Positions 8,726 to 17,474 of a stretch of 64,000 nucleotides of DNA are shown one piece after another. The DNA lies in assembly GCF_004365655.1 (NCBI RefSeq), contig NZ_SOEO01000002.1:248001-312000 (forward strand). Reading direction: 5' to 3'. Position numbers and translations under genes: made by a program. The notes below the pieces were generated by a model, which saw only the letters and a list, made by a program, of their open reading frames with translations, was not told where the DNA came from and searched no databases. How positions within the stretch are numbered: the first letter of the stretch is position 1; every line of letters starts with the position of its first letter. Source of the stretch: Epilithonimonas xixisoli (GTDB taxonomy: Bacteria > Bacteroidota > Bacteroidia > Flavobacteriales > Weeksellaceae).

Positions 8726-9577
8726 TTAATTTTTAGTTTGCTTAAAAAGCCATTTTGGAATCTCATCCACCAACTCGGCGGAGAGAATATTGTTGTGATA
8801 TCTATCTTTATACTCCCAAAGAAAAACGTTCCCTTTGGTTTTCATTTCTTCGAAAAACTTGAAATTGCTTTGAGGAAAATTGTCCGTATCCAGACTTCCG
8901 TGGACAATCCAGATTGGCATTTTCAGAAGTTCATCCATTTTATCAAATTGTGAAATTCCAGAAATGTTGATTGCGCCGGCAAATAAATCTGGTCTTTTGG
9001 AAATCGCGTTCGATGTCGTTGCGCCTCCCATCGAAAATCCCATTACATAGATTCTGCTCGGGTCGATGTTTTCTTTGGTGATTAATGAGTCAATGGACTT
9101 CAAAACCAAATCTAAGTATTCGTTGGACTGAGAAACTTTCACATTTCTGCTTTCATCCAGATGATAATTGGACGAACGAATTGGAAATTGAGGTGACAAA
9201 ACGTAAGCCTGAAATTTCTCCCGATTTTTTGGAAGCAACCACATTTTGGACAAAACGCCCATTTGAGAAGTATTGTTTGTACCAATCGCTCCCGAACCGT
9301 GGAAGACCAATATTAAAGGATATTTTTTGGTTTGATTTAAGTTTTTTGGTTTAAGCAATCGATAATTCACAGCTACTTTTCCGTCATCAAATTTCCCAGC
9401 TTTGAAATCAGAATAATCCAAATTTTTGATTTCCTTAATTCTCGCTAGCGATTTCAATGAATCTTTCTTGTCGAATATTTCTGTTCTTGTCCCAGATTTT
9501 GTTTGATGACAAACACAGGAAACAATTGACAATATTAAGATTAAAAACGAAAAAAACTTAACTGATTTCTGAATCAT
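8726..9577 (-). CDS. Lipoprotein alpha/beta-hydrolase (esterase/phospholipase type)
   Basis: A 283-residue protein. The lipobox-like IVSC near residue 21 predicts a lipid anchor. The hydrolase domain has LILVFHGSGA (oxyanion strand), the nucleophile elbow GFSMGG with Ser182, IVHGSLDTDNFP carrying the probable acid near residue 231, and His261 in DRYHNN. This matches the family of extracellular carboxylesterases and poly(3-hydroxybutyrate)-depolymerase-like hydrolases. The substrate is not evident. Confidence 0.78.
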   Translation of the reverse strand: MIQKSVKFFSFLILILSIVSCVCHQTKSGTRTEIFDKKDSLKSLARIKEIKNLDYSDFKAGKFDDGKVAVNYRLLKPKNLNQTKKYPLILVFHGSGAIGTNNTSQMGVLSKMWLLPKNREKFQAYVLSPQFPIRSSNYHLDESRNVKVSQSNEYLDLVLKSIDSLITKENIDPSRIYVMGFSMGGATTSNAISKRPDLFAGAINISGISQFDKMDELLKMPIWIVHGSLDTDNFPQSNFKFFEEMKTKGNVFLWEYKDRYHNNILSAELVDEIPKWLFKQTKN

Positions 9578-9598
9578 TTCTAATGGATTTATAATTAA

Positions 9599-9631
9599 AA
9601 CCCTTTCAGAGTTTGGAACTCTGAAAGGGTT
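9599..9631. repeat. Perfect 15-bp palindrome with 3-base loop
   Basis: The arms 9599-9613 and 9617-9631 are exact inverted repeats of AACCCTTTCAGAGTT around TGG. No T run follows on the panB-gene side, while A/T-rich sequence flanks both ends. It stands between the starts of the esterase gene and the end of panB. It could end panB transcription on the minus strand, or be a dispersed palindromic element. Confidence 0.7.
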
Positions 9632-9652
9632 AAATATATTTTATTTTTCAAA

Positions 9653-10468
9653 TTAATAACTTTCCTTATCATTCGGAAAATCAGCACTTTTCACATCTTT
9701 TACGTACTGCGAGACTGCGCCAGTAATTTCGGAGTACAAATCTAAATATCGTCTTAAAAACTTAGGAGAAAAACCTTGGTTCATCCCAACCATATCGTGG
9801 TAAACCAAAACTTGTCCGTCACAATCTTGTCCAGCTCCAATTCCAATCGTCGGAATCGAAATACTTTCCGAAGCTTTTTTGGCAAGTGATGCCGGAATTT
9901 TTTCTAAAACAACAGCAAAACATCCAAGTTCTTCTAATAATTTGCAATCAGAAATTAATTTTTCAGCTTCTGCATCTTCTTTTGCTCTTACTTTATAAGT
10001 CCCAAATTGATAAATACTTTGAGGCGTCAAACCAAGATGTCCACAAACGGGAATTCCCGCATTCACAATTTTTCTAATCGATTCTTCAATCTCTTTTCCA
10101 CCTTCGATTTTAATAGCGTGCGCACCACCTTCTTTCATCATTCTTACCGCAGATTCCAAAGCTTTTTCAGGATTACTTTGATAAGTTCCAAAAGGTAAAT
10201 CTGCAACAACCAAAGCTCTTTCCACACCACGAACAACGCATTGTGTGTGGTAAATCATTTGGTCAAGCGTAATTGGCAAAGTTGTTTCGAAGCCAGCCAT
10301 CACGTTAGCCGCAGAATCGCCGATTAAGATAGAATCTACGCCGCCAGCATCCACCATTTTCGCCGTTGTAAAATCGTAAGCCGTCAGCATTGTAATTTTC
10401 TCCTTATCGAATTTCATTTTTCGCAAGGTTTCAGTCGTGATTTTTTTTATTTCTGAATGTACAGACAT
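9653..10468 (-). CDS. panB: 3-methyl-2-oxobutanoate hydroxymethyltransferase
   Basis: A 271-residue enzyme from the ATG at 10468. The open frame runs 25 codons further upstream, but that part lacks family similarity and is repeat-like. It transfers a hydroxymethyl group from methylene-tetrahydrofolate to 2-oxoisovalerate, the first step to pantoate and coenzyme A. Conserved blocks seen are MLTAYDFTTA, the Mg-binding DSILIGDSAANVM, LPFGTYQ, KIEGG, GHLGLTPQS, EKIP and GIGAG. It stands downstream of the Crp/Fnr gene, 96 bases apart. No panC is seen beside it. Confidence 0.95.
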   Translation of the reverse strand: MSVHSEIKKITTETLRKMKFDKEKITMLTAYDFTTAKMVDAGGVDSILIGDSAANVMAGFETTLPITLDQMIYHTQCVVRGVERALVVADLPFGTYQSNPEKALESAVRMMKEGGAHAIKIEGGKEIEESIRKIVNAGIPVCGHLGLTPQSIYQFGTYKVRAKEDAEAEKLISDCKLLEELGCFAVVLEKIPASLAKKASESISIPTIGIGAGQDCDGQVLVYHDMVGMNQGFSPKFLRRYLDLYSEITGAVSQYVKDVKSADFPNDKESY

Positions 10469-10484
10469 GATTATGGATGATAAA

Positions 10485-10564
10485 TTATAGTTGATAAATG
10501 ATTGAAAATAAGAATGATAAATATACGATGAATTGAAAATCAATTATCATTTATCTATTATCAC
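10485..10564. repeat. A/T-rich GATAAATGAT-type intergenic repeat
   Basis: This gap between the regulator and panB is built of variants of GATAAATGAT and its complement. On the minus strand it includes ATAAGTGATAATAGATAAAT, which is closely matched on the plus strand at 23040-23062 apart from a seven-base insertion. Confidence 0.4.
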
Positions 10565-11278
10565 TTATATAACCACGTGACCCAATTTAATGAGTTTTTC
10601 TCTGTTTAGGATTTTGATATTTCTGCCTTCTACCGCAATCAAATCATCTTGTTTGAATTCGGAGATTAATCTAATCGCACTTTCTGTTGCAGTTCCAATA
10701 AGATTGGCAATTTCTTCTCTCGTCAAAGAGATTTTGATGAAACCTTCTGGGTCTGTTCCTAGTTTTTGTTCTAATAAAATTAAGATTTCAGCCAATCTTT
10801 CTCTCACCGTTTTTTGTGCAAGGAAAGTAACAGTGTTTGCAGATTCGCCCAATTCGTAAGCAATTTTCTGTAGCATCGCATAGGATAATTTGGGATCTAT
10901 TTCCAATAGTTTTAGGAAAACGTCAGATGGCAGAAAATGAACCTTCATTGGCGTCATCGCTTCTGCTTTTGCTTGGAAGTTTTCGCCACAAAGCAAAGAA
11001 CGGTAACCTATCAAATCATTTTCTTTGCAGAATCTAAGAATTTGATCTTTACCATAAACACCTGATTTGGAAAGTTTAGCAGTTCCTTTTTCGATGAAAT
11101 AAACTCCTTTCGGCGAATCTCCATCTTCGAAAACGACATCGCCTTTTGAGAATTCTAGAATTTTGAGTGCATTGTTGTAAACTTCAAAATCTTCCGGTTT
11201 TAGACTTTCGCGCAAAGATTCTGTGTTAAATGCTTTTGAGAAATTTTCCTCGATAACCAATTGTTGTTCAAGAGACAT
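10565..11278 (-). CDS. Crp/Fnr-family transcription regulator
   Basis: A 237-residue protein from the ATG at 11278. A TTG seven codons upstream is less likely because it overlaps the predicted operator. Residues about 40-130 form the cyclic-nucleotide-binding-like beta-roll (FEDGDSPKGVYFIEKG). Residues about 160-225 form the winged helix, with recognition helix TATESAIRL holding the Glu and Arg that contact TGA half-sites in Crp and Fnr. It has only two cysteines, neither in an N-terminal cluster, so it is not a classic 4Fe-4S Fnr oxygen sensor. It is divergent from ccoI and is probably the local regulator of the cbb3 oxidase genes; it may also control itself. Confidence 0.88.
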   Translation of the reverse strand: MSLEQQLVIEENFSKAFNTESLRESLKPEDFEVYNNALKILEFSKGDVVFEDGDSPKGVYFIEKGTAKLSKSGVYGKDQILRFCKENDLIGYRSLLCGENFQAKAEAMTPMKVHFLPSDVFLKLLEIDPKLSYAMLQKIAYELGESANTVTFLAQKTVRERLAEILILLEQKLGTDPEGFIKISLTREEIANLIGTATESAIRLISEFKQDDLIAVEGRNIKILNREKLIKLGHVVI

Positions 11279-11283
11279 ACCTA

Positions 11284-11295
11284 TGACATTTGTCA
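11284..11295. promoter_or_regulatory. Putative Crp/Fnr-type operator (TGAC-N4-GTCA)
   Basis: TGACATTTGTCA gives TGA and TCA half-sites six bases apart, the exact geometry of Crp and Fnr sites. It lies five bases upstream of the regulator ATG and overlaps the predicted regulator start point, while sitting about 60 bases upstream of the predicted ccoI start point. This would suit autorepression and activation respectively. A second copy lies at 13801. Confidence 0.5.
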
Positions 11296-11296
11296 G

Positions 11297-11328
11297 CAAA
11301 AATAAGCTTTTTTAACACTACATACCAA
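11297..11328 (-). promoter_or_regulatory. Predicted promoter of the Crp/Fnr gene
   Basis: On the minus strand a perfect -7 box TATTTTTG (11304 down to 11297) follows TTG (11328-11326) by 21 bases. Transcription would begin near 11290, inside the palindrome at 11284-11295. Confidence 0.4.
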
Positions 11329-11339
11329 TATTTTTGGCG

Positions 11340-11347
11340 TAATTTTG
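11340..11347 (+). promoter_or_regulatory. Predicted -7 box of ccoI
   Basis: TAATTTTG fits TAnnTTTG exactly, 27 bases before the ccoI ATG. No strong -33 box is seen at the usual distance, consistent with a promoter that needs an activator. Confidence 0.4.
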
Positions 11348-11373
11348 CAATCCAAATATCTGAGTATTTTTTA

Positions 11374-13752
11374 ATGGCAGAACAATGCTTTCACTGCGGT
11401 CAGAAAATCGATAAAGAGAGACTTCTTTTCGACGAGAAAATCTTTTGCTGCAACGGCTGTCAATCGGTTTACGAAATTCTGAATTTTCACAATCTTGACA
11501 ATTTTTACAACATCAACAAAAGTTCCGGAATCCGGCCGAACAACGAAAACAACGCTCAGTTCGATTATCTGGACACGCCTGAAATCTTCGCCAAAGTCGT
11601 CGATTTTTCTGAAGGCGGAACGACGCTTGTGACTTTTAAAATCCCCGTAATCCATTGTTCTTCTTGTATTTGGCTTTTAGAAAGTCTTAATACCATTAAT
11701 AAAAAAATCAAGTATTCTCAAGTAAACTTCACTCAAAAAACACTTCAAATTTCATTCAAAGAAGAAGAAATCAAACTGAGTGAAGTGGCAAAATTCCTGA
11801 CCAATCTAGGTTACAAACCCATTATCAATCTGGAAACTGCGGAAAAGAAAGATAACAAGCTTGACAGGAGTCTTCTTACAAAATTGGCAGTTGCTGGTTT
11901 TGCCTTTGGAAACGGGATGTTTCTGAGTTTCCCAGAATATATTTCCGGGAACGATGTTTGGTTTCATTCTTACAAACATTTGTTCCGATACATAATGTTT
12001 CTACTTGGAACCGTGATTGTACTTTACTCAGCTTCAGATTATTACAAATCAGCTTGGTACGGATTGAAGAATAAAATCATCAACATCGATGTTCCAATTG
12101 TTTTAGGAATTTTCGTACTTTACGGAAGAAGTGTTTACGAAGTTGTAACAGATTATGGTCCAGGCTATTTCGATACACTTTGTGGATTGTTATTCTTTAT
12201 GTTATTAGGAAAAACTTTTCAAAAAAGAACCTACAACACGCTTTCCTACGACAGAGATTACAAATCTTTCTATCCAATCGCTGTAACCAAAGTTGATTTC
12301 AACGGAAAACAGGAAAATATTTTACTCTCTGACTTGGCGGTTGGCGACAGGATAATGGTGAGAAATCAGGAAATCATTCCGGTAGATTCAATTTTAATCA
12401 AAGGTGAAGGAAATATTGACAACAGCTTCATCACTGGAGAATCTGCGCATATTTCCAAAAAACCGGGCGATAAGATTTTCGCAGGTGGGAAACAGACCGG
12501 TTCTATTTTGGAACTTGAAGTCATCAAAAGCGTTGACCAAAGTTACCTGACGCAACTTTGGAACAAAGAAGCGTTCAAAAAATTCGAAACCGGGCTGGAT
12601 ACAATTACCAATAAAATCAGTAAATACTTTACATTCATCATTTTAGGGATTACTTTGATTGCAGGAATCTATTGGGCGAGGATTGATATGGAGAAAATGT
12701 TTCAGGTGGTTTCCGCAATTTTGATTGTGGCTTGCCCTTGCGCATTGGCATTATCTGCACCATTCACTTTCGGACACATTATGAGAATCTTGGGTCGGAA
12801 CAAATTCTATGTAAAAGATACTTTGACCATAGAAAGACTGGCGAAAGTTGACACTTTGGTCTTCGACAAAACCGGAACGATTACCGAAAACAAAAAGACG
12901 AATATCACTTTCATTGGAAACGAAATCCAGGAATTTGATTTGAGAAACATCAAGTCTTTGCTAAAAAATTCTAATCATCCGCTTTCAAAATCGCTTTATG
13001 ATTATTTTGAAATGAATGATGATTATTTTGAAATTGAAGATTTTCAGGAGATTTCCGGAAAAGGTTATGAGGCGAAAGTAAGAGGAATTACTTATAAAAT
13101 TGGTTCGGCTAGTTTTACGAATCAAGAATCTCAGAATCTGGAAACCGCTGTTTACATCAGCAAAAATGAAGAATTTCTTGGGAAATATATTTTCAAGAAT
13201 GAATATCGAAATAATCTGGCTCAACTTTTCCAAAACTTAAAAAATTACGGAATCAATATTTTGAGTGGAGACAATTCTTCTGAGAAACCTATTTTGGAAA
13301 AACTCATCCCGTCGATTTCTGAAATGAAATTCAATCAAAATCCTGAAAACAAATTAGATTTCATAAAAAAACTCCAAGACGAAGGCAGGAAAGTAGCGAT
13401 GCTAGGCGACGGATTGAACGATGCGGGCGCCCTAAAACAGAGCAATGTAGGAATCGCAATTGCAGACGACAGCAACTCCTTCACGCCATCATCTGACGTG
13501 ATTATGAATGGTGAAAAAATCCCGGAACTCGACAAATTCCTAAAGCTCTCCAAAGATGCCATCACGATTGTAAAAATCACATTTATAATCAGTTTATGTT
13601 ACAATGTCGTAGGTGTCGGATTTGCAGTTTCTGGAAAGATGCATCCACTTTTTGCGGCTATTTTTATGCCTGTAAGTTCAGTAACCGTTGTTACCTTTAC
13701 CACTCTTTCGACTTGGCTCAGAAGTTCCAAATATTTTAAGTTTAATATGTAG
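11374..13752 (+). CDS. ccoI: Copper-translocating P-type ATPase of cbb3 oxidase assembly (CcoI/FixI type)
   Basis: A 792-residue P1B ATPase. A TTG at 11290 in the same frame is rejected because the ATG at 11374 directly precedes the cysteine-rich N-terminus. That N-terminus has CFHC (C5, C8) and CCNGC (C25-C29), then a heavy-metal-associated domain with HCSSCIW (C95, C98). Further on are the membrane segments, the ion-binding CPCALA (C454, C456), the phosphorylation motif DKTGTITE (D498), a nucleotide-binding HP (NSNHPLSKSL), and GDGLNDAGAL. CcoI proteins export copper for the CuB centre of cbb3 oxidase. Location next to ccoS and ccoNO supports this over a detoxification pump. Confidence 0.92.
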   Translation: MAEQCFHCGQKIDKERLLFDEKIFCCNGCQSVYEILNFHNLDNFYNINKSSGIRPNNENNAQFDYLDTPEIFAKVVDFSEGGTTLVTFKIPVIHCSSCIWLLESLNTINKKIKYSQVNFTQKTLQISFKEEEIKLSEVAKFLTNLGYKPIINLETAEKKDNKLDRSLLTKLAVAGFAFGNGMFLSFPEYISGNDVWFHSYKHLFRYIMFLLGTVIVLYSASDYYKSAWYGLKNKIINIDVPIVLGIFVLYGRSVYEVVTDYGPGYFDTLCGLLFFMLLGKTFQKRTYNTLSYDRDYKSFYPIAVTKVDFNGKQENILLSDLAVGDRIMVRNQEIIPVDSILIKGEGNIDNSFITGESAHISKKPGDKIFAGGKQTGSILELEVIKSVDQSYLTQLWNKEAFKKFETGLDTITNKISKYFTFIILGITLIAGIYWARIDMEKMFQVVSAILIVACPCALALSAPFTFGHIMRILGRNKFYVKDTLTIERLAKVDTLVFDKTGTITENKKTNITFIGNEIQEFDLRNIKSLLKNSNHPLSKSLYDYFEMNDDYFEIEDFQEISGKGYEAKVRGITYKIGSASFTNQESQNLETAVYISKNEEFLGKYIFKNEYRNNLAQLFQNLKNYGINILSGDNSSEKPILEKLIPSISEMKFNQNPENKLDFIKKLQDEGRKVAMLGDGLNDAGALKQSNVGIAIADDSNSFTPSSDVIMNGEKIPELDKFLKLSKDAITIVKITFIISLCYNVVGVGFAVSGKMHPLFAAIFMPVSSVTVVTFTTLSTWLRSSKYFKFNM

Positions 13753-13800
13753 GAATCGCTTATTTAGAGCCATTATAAATTATCCGTATTTAGCCCATTC

Positions 13801-13855
13801 TGACCAAAGTCAGTAATTTTAACTAAATTTGGCAACTCTTTTTACCTTAAATTTG
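13801..13855 (+). promoter_or_regulatory. cco operon control region: operator plus two -7 boxes
   Basis: TGACCAAAGTCA (13801-13812) is a second TGAC-N4-GTCA palindrome, extended to 14 bases by flanking C and G. Two perfect TAAATTTG boxes follow, at 13824-13831 and 13848-13855. The first fits better, since it would give a leader of about 26 bases; the operator then overlaps the -33 region. The second would start transcription only a base or two before the ATG. Confidence 0.5.
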
Positions 13856-13863
13856 TAGCAGAT

Positions 13864-14052
13864 ATGGAGATTCTCTACTTAATGATAATCTGCAGCGTTT
13901 CTTTAGCTGTCATTTTTCTAATAATTTTTATTATTGGAGCTAGAAAAGGTCAGTTTGAGGACGATGAGTCACCCGCTGTTCGGATTTTGTTCGAAGACGA
14001 GGTGAAGACGGAAAAGGAGACAGAAACTCCCGAAAAAAACGATAAAGAATAA
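13864..14052 (+). CDS. ccoS: cbb3 oxidase maturation protein CcoS
   Basis: A 62-residue single-pass membrane protein. One helix (about residues 4-26) is followed by GARKGQFEDDESPAVRILFED, the hallmark of the CcoS/FixS family. CcoS is needed for cofactor insertion in the cbb3 catalytic subunit. The charged tail is rich in Glu and Lys. It begins the operon, 15 bases before ccoNO. Confidence 0.92.
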   Translation: MEILYLMIICSVSLAVIFLIIFIIGARKGQFEDDESPAVRILFEDEVKTEKETETPEKNDKE

Positions 14053-14067
14053 TTGCTATTTGTAGAT

Positions 14068-16353
14068 ATGGAAACACAAAAGTTTAGTTATGACAACGGT
14101 ATTGTTCGCGCATTTTTGATCGCGACAGTTGTTTTCGGTATTGTAGGTTTTTTATTAGGACTTACGGCCGCGTTGTTGTTATTTTATCCTGAATTACCAG
14201 AATTTTTCTTAGGAACAGATGACCCTACCATCAAAACATTGCAAAGCGATGGGATGCAAGGACTTATCAATTCCCAAGGTGCTTTCGGATTCGGACGTAT
14301 TAGAATGCTTCACACGAGTGCGGTAATTTTCGCATTTGTCGGAAACTCTATGTTCTCAGGAATTTATTACTCTATGCAGAGATTGCTAAAAACAAGAATG
14401 TGGAGCGACACATTATCTTGGATCCACTTCTGGGGATGGCAATTGATGATCGTATCGGTAGTGATTACTTTCTTTATGGGAATCAATACTTCTAAAGAAT
14501 ACGCTGAGCACGAGTGGCCAATTGATATTTTGATCACCGTGGTATGGGTAATATTCGGTATCAATATGTTTGGAACCATTGCTACAAGAAGAGTAAGACA
14601 TTTGTATGTGGCTATCTGGTTCTATTTGGGAACTTGGGTTGCTGTTGCAATGCTACATATTTTCAATAACTTAGAAGTTCCATTGTCTTTCACAGGCTGG
14701 AAATCCTATTCCGCATATTCTGGAGTAAAAGATGCTTTGGTACAATGGTGGTATGGACATAATGCAGTGGCATTCTTCTTAACAACGCCTGTTTTGGGAT
14801 TGATGTATTACTTCGTTCCGAAAGCGGCAGACAGACCTGTTTTCTCATACAAATTATCAATTATTCACTTTTGGTCTTTGATTTTTGTTTATATCTGGGC
14901 AGGACCTCACCACTTGCAATACACTGCACTTCCCGCTTGGGCACAGGCAGTAGGAACAGGTTTCTCTATTATGCTTATCGCTCCATCTTGGGGAGGAATG
15001 CTAAACGGTCTATTGACTTTGAGAGGAGCTTGGGATAAAGTAAGAGAGAATCCAGTTCTTAAATTCTTTGTTGTCGCTGTAACTTGTTATGGTATGGCAA
15101 CTTTTGAAGGACCGCTTTTGGCTACTAAGACTGTAAACAAAGTTGGACACTTTACCGACTGGGTAATTGGTCACGTTCACCTTGGTGCACTTGGATGGAA
15201 CGGATTTATGGCATTTGGTGTTATCTATTTCTTGGTTCCAATACTTTGGAGAACAAAATTATGGTCTGTAAAATTGGCTAACTGGCATTTCTGGTTGGGA
15301 ACTTTCGGGATTATTTTCTATGCTGTTCCATTGTATATCGCTGGATTTACGCAAGGTTTGATGTGGAAAGAATTCAATCCAGATGGAACTTTGGTTTACA
15401 AAAACTGGTTGGATACCGTTACAGCTATTCTTCCTCACTACAAACTTAGATTTGTAGGTGGATTATTATATTTCTCAGGTGCTATTTTAATGGTTGTTAA
15501 CTTGGTTGCAACAGCTAGAAAAGGATCTTTCCAAAAAGAAGTACCGGCAGAAGTTCCAGCATTGGCAAAAATTAATAAAGGAAGAAAAGAAGGTGAAACT
15601 TTCCACTTGTGGTTAGAAAGAACGCCATTATACTTAGGAATTCTATCCTTCGTTGCAGTTGCAATTGGTGGATCATTGGAAATCCTTCCTACAATCTTTG
15701 TAAAAGATAACGTTCCTACAATCTCTGCAGTGAAACCATATTCACCATTAGAATTGGAAGGTAGAGATATTTACATCAGAGAAGGTTGTAATGCTTGTCA
15801 CTCACAGATGATTCGTCCTTTCCGTGATGAAGTTGTAAGATTCAACGGAAAAAATGGACAATATTCCAAAGCGGGAGAATTCATCTATGACAGACCATTC
15901 CTTTGGGGATCTAAGAGAACGGGACCAGATTTGCATAGAGAAGGAGGCGCTAGACCAGACTCTTGGCACTTCAAACATATGTACAACCCGAGATCGACAT
16001 CTGCAGGTTCCATCATGCCAAGATATCCTTGGTTGATAGAAAATACGCTGGACAGAAGCAAAACTCAAGCAAAACTGGAATTGATGAAAAACACTTTCGA
16101 TGTTCCATACACCAAATCTCAGATTGATTCTATGGATTCTTGGATGAACAATCAGGCCAACGCTATTGTAAAAAATGTGTTTGCAGAAGCTGATGATGTT
16201 AAAAAATCATTCGAAGAGTCTAAAGCTAACAAAGCAAAAGCTGGCGAGGAATTTGTACCGCTTGAGAAGAGAGAAATCGTAGCTTTGATATCTTACCTGC
16301 AAAGACTGGGAACGGACATCAAAACAACAGAAGTAAAAACAGCTAGTAATTAA
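14068..16353 (+). CDS. ccoNO: cbb3-type cytochrome c oxidase, fused subunits I and II
   Basis: A 761-residue fusion from the ATG at 14068. A start five codons upstream lacks support. Residues about 1-480 are CcoN, the haem-copper catalytic subunit with twelve helices. Histidine-bearing segments include HTSAVIFAF, WWYGHNAVAFF, GPHHLQYTALP and GHVHLGALGWNGF. Residues about 520-761 are CcoO, a membrane-anchored monohaem cytochrome c with CNACH (C574, C577, H578). Together they reduce oxygen with high affinity and pump protons. The N-O fusion is usual in Bacteroidetes, whereas proteobacteria use separate genes. Confidence 0.96.
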   Translation: METQKFSYDNGIVRAFLIATVVFGIVGFLLGLTAALLLFYPELPEFFLGTDDPTIKTLQSDGMQGLINSQGAFGFGRIRMLHTSAVIFAFVGNSMFSGIYYSMQRLLKTRMWSDTLSWIHFWGWQLMIVSVVITFFMGINTSKEYAEHEWPIDILITVVWVIFGINMFGTIATRRVRHLYVAIWFYLGTWVAVAMLHIFNNLEVPLSFTGWKSYSAYSGVKDALVQWWYGHNAVAFFLTTPVLGLMYYFVPKAADRPVFSYKLSIIHFWSLIFVYIWAGPHHLQYTALPAWAQAVGTGFSIMLIAPSWGGMLNGLLTLRGAWDKVRENPVLKFFVVAVTCYGMATFEGPLLATKTVNKVGHFTDWVIGHVHLGALGWNGFMAFGVIYFLVPILWRTKLWSVKLANWHFWLGTFGIIFYAVPLYIAGFTQGLMWKEFNPDGTLVYKNWLDTVTAILPHYKLRFVGGLLYFSGAILMVVNLVATARKGSFQKEVPAEVPALAKINKGRKEGETFHLWLERTPLYLGILSFVAVAIGGSLEILPTIFVKDNVPTISAVKPYSPLELEGRDIYIREGCNACHSQMIRPFRDEVVRFNGKNGQYSKAGEFIYDRPFLWGSKRTGPDLHREGGARPDSWHFKHMYNPRSTSAGSIMPRYPWLIENTLDRSKTQAKLELMKNTFDVPYTKSQIDSMDSWMNNQANAIVKNVFAEADDVKKSFEESKANKAKAGEEFVPLEKREIVALISYLQRLGTDIKTTEVKTASN

Positions 16354-16364
16354 ACTTAAATAAA

Positions 16365-16559
16365 ATGATTCCGCAAAGTTTCAAAGACATCGTCTCCAAT
16401 GTGGAAAATGCAGGTTTGCTTCAAACCATTGCAATGATCATCTTCATTTTGTTTTTTCTAATCGTAATATATGTGGTTCTCAACAGACCAAAAAAATATT
16501 ACAGCGAAGAAGAAAATGCACCTTTGGAAAAAGATGAAGACGACAAATGGACTTTGTAA
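16365..16559 (+). CDS. ccoQ: cbb3 oxidase small subunit CcoQ
   Basis: A 64-residue protein with one membrane helix (about residues 19-40) followed by NRPKKYYSEEE and an acidic tail. It matches the length and layout of CcoQ/FixQ, a small subunit that stabilises the oxidase complex. It lies between ccoNO (11-base gap) and ccoP (19-base gap), which is the expected place. Confidence 0.85.
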   Translation: MIPQSFKDIVSNVENAGLLQTIAMIIFILFFLIVIYVVLNRPKKYYSEEENAPLEKDEDDKWTL

Positions 16560-16578
16560 TTAAAAAAAATAATTAATC

Positions 16579-17466
16579 ATGAAAAGAAGAACCCCTGCTT
16601 ATATTAATATTTTAATCGTTTTAGGATTATTACTTGTAGTGTTCTACATGTTTTCTCAATCGTCGGATTTTCTGACATCTAAATTCTTCATTGGAACAGC
16701 TTTGATTAGTATCATTGTGGTATTTATCCAGACTGCGATTGGAGATTTGATAGAAAATGAGAAATTCAAAAAACTGACTGACACAGAAAAAGCAACATAT
16801 GTGGCTGAGAAAAAAGTACCTTACTTCCAATATCTTTGGAACGGTGCTTTCAAAAGCCAATCTGAAAAAGAAGAAAAAGACATCCTTATCGACCATGGTT
16901 TCGATGGCATTATGGAGCTAGACAATCAGCTTCCAAAATGGTGGTTGGGATTGTTCTACTTTGGTGTTGCATATTGCGTACTTTATATCTCTTCTTATTT
17001 CTTGACAGATTTCGCACATCCAATCAAAGAATATGATCAGGAGTATAAAGAGCAAATTGCTTCTGTAGAAGAGTACATGAAAACTGTACCTCAGGCGACG
17101 ATAGAAACAGCAAAATTTTCTGAAGACAACGTAGAAGAAGGTAGAGTAATTTTCGAAACCAACTGTGTAACTTGTCACGCGGCAGAAGGAAAAGGAGGAA
17201 TTGGTCCTAACTTGACAGACAACTTCTGGATCAACCAGCCGGAGAAAACTTTGTTCAAAACTATTTTCTATATGGTAGAAAATGGTAGTACAAACAATCC
17301 AACAATGCAGGCTTGGGGTAAAAATGGCGTTCTTACTGGTAATGATATCGAAAAAGTTGCGGCTTACGTTTATCACATCAATCAGGAGAAAGCTCCTATC
17401 ACTCAGGCTCAAGGTGGCGCTGCTCCTCAGGGAACACAGCCGAACTGGGAGAAAGCTGCTGAATAA
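16579..17466 (+). CDS. ccoP: cbb3 oxidase cytochrome c subunit CcoP
   Basis: A 295-residue protein. Two N-terminal helices (about residues 9-28 and 33-52) and a third near residues 118-140 anchor it. A single cytochrome c domain follows with CVTCH (C196, C199, H200) and a probable axial Met in NPTMQAWG. Proteobacterial CcoP has two haem sites; only one CxxCH is visible here. It passes electrons from soluble or membrane cytochromes to CcoO/CcoN. Confidence 0.92.
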   Translation: MKRRTPAYINILIVLGLLLVVFYMFSQSSDFLTSKFFIGTALISIIVVFIQTAIGDLIENEKFKKLTDTEKATYVAEKKVPYFQYLWNGAFKSQSEKEEKDILIDHGFDGIMELDNQLPKWWLGLFYFGVAYCVLYISSYFLTDFAHPIKEYDQEYKEQIASVEEYMKTVPQATIETAKFSEDNVEEGRVIFETNCVTCHAAEGKGGIGPNLTDNFWINQPEKTLFKTIFYMVENGSTNNPTMQAWGKNGVLTGNDIEKVAAYVYHINQEKAPITQAQGGAAPQGTQPNWEKAAE

Positions 17467-17474
17467 AATCATAT

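Noticed and set aside
9653-10543. Longer panB start
   Set aside because: The 25 extra codons fall in the A/T-rich repeat and have no similarity to the family; the ATG at 10468 starts the conserved protein.
11290-11373. TTG start of ccoI
   Set aside because: The added 28 codons overlap the predicted operator and promoters, and the ATG at 11374 leads straight into the cysteine-rich domain.
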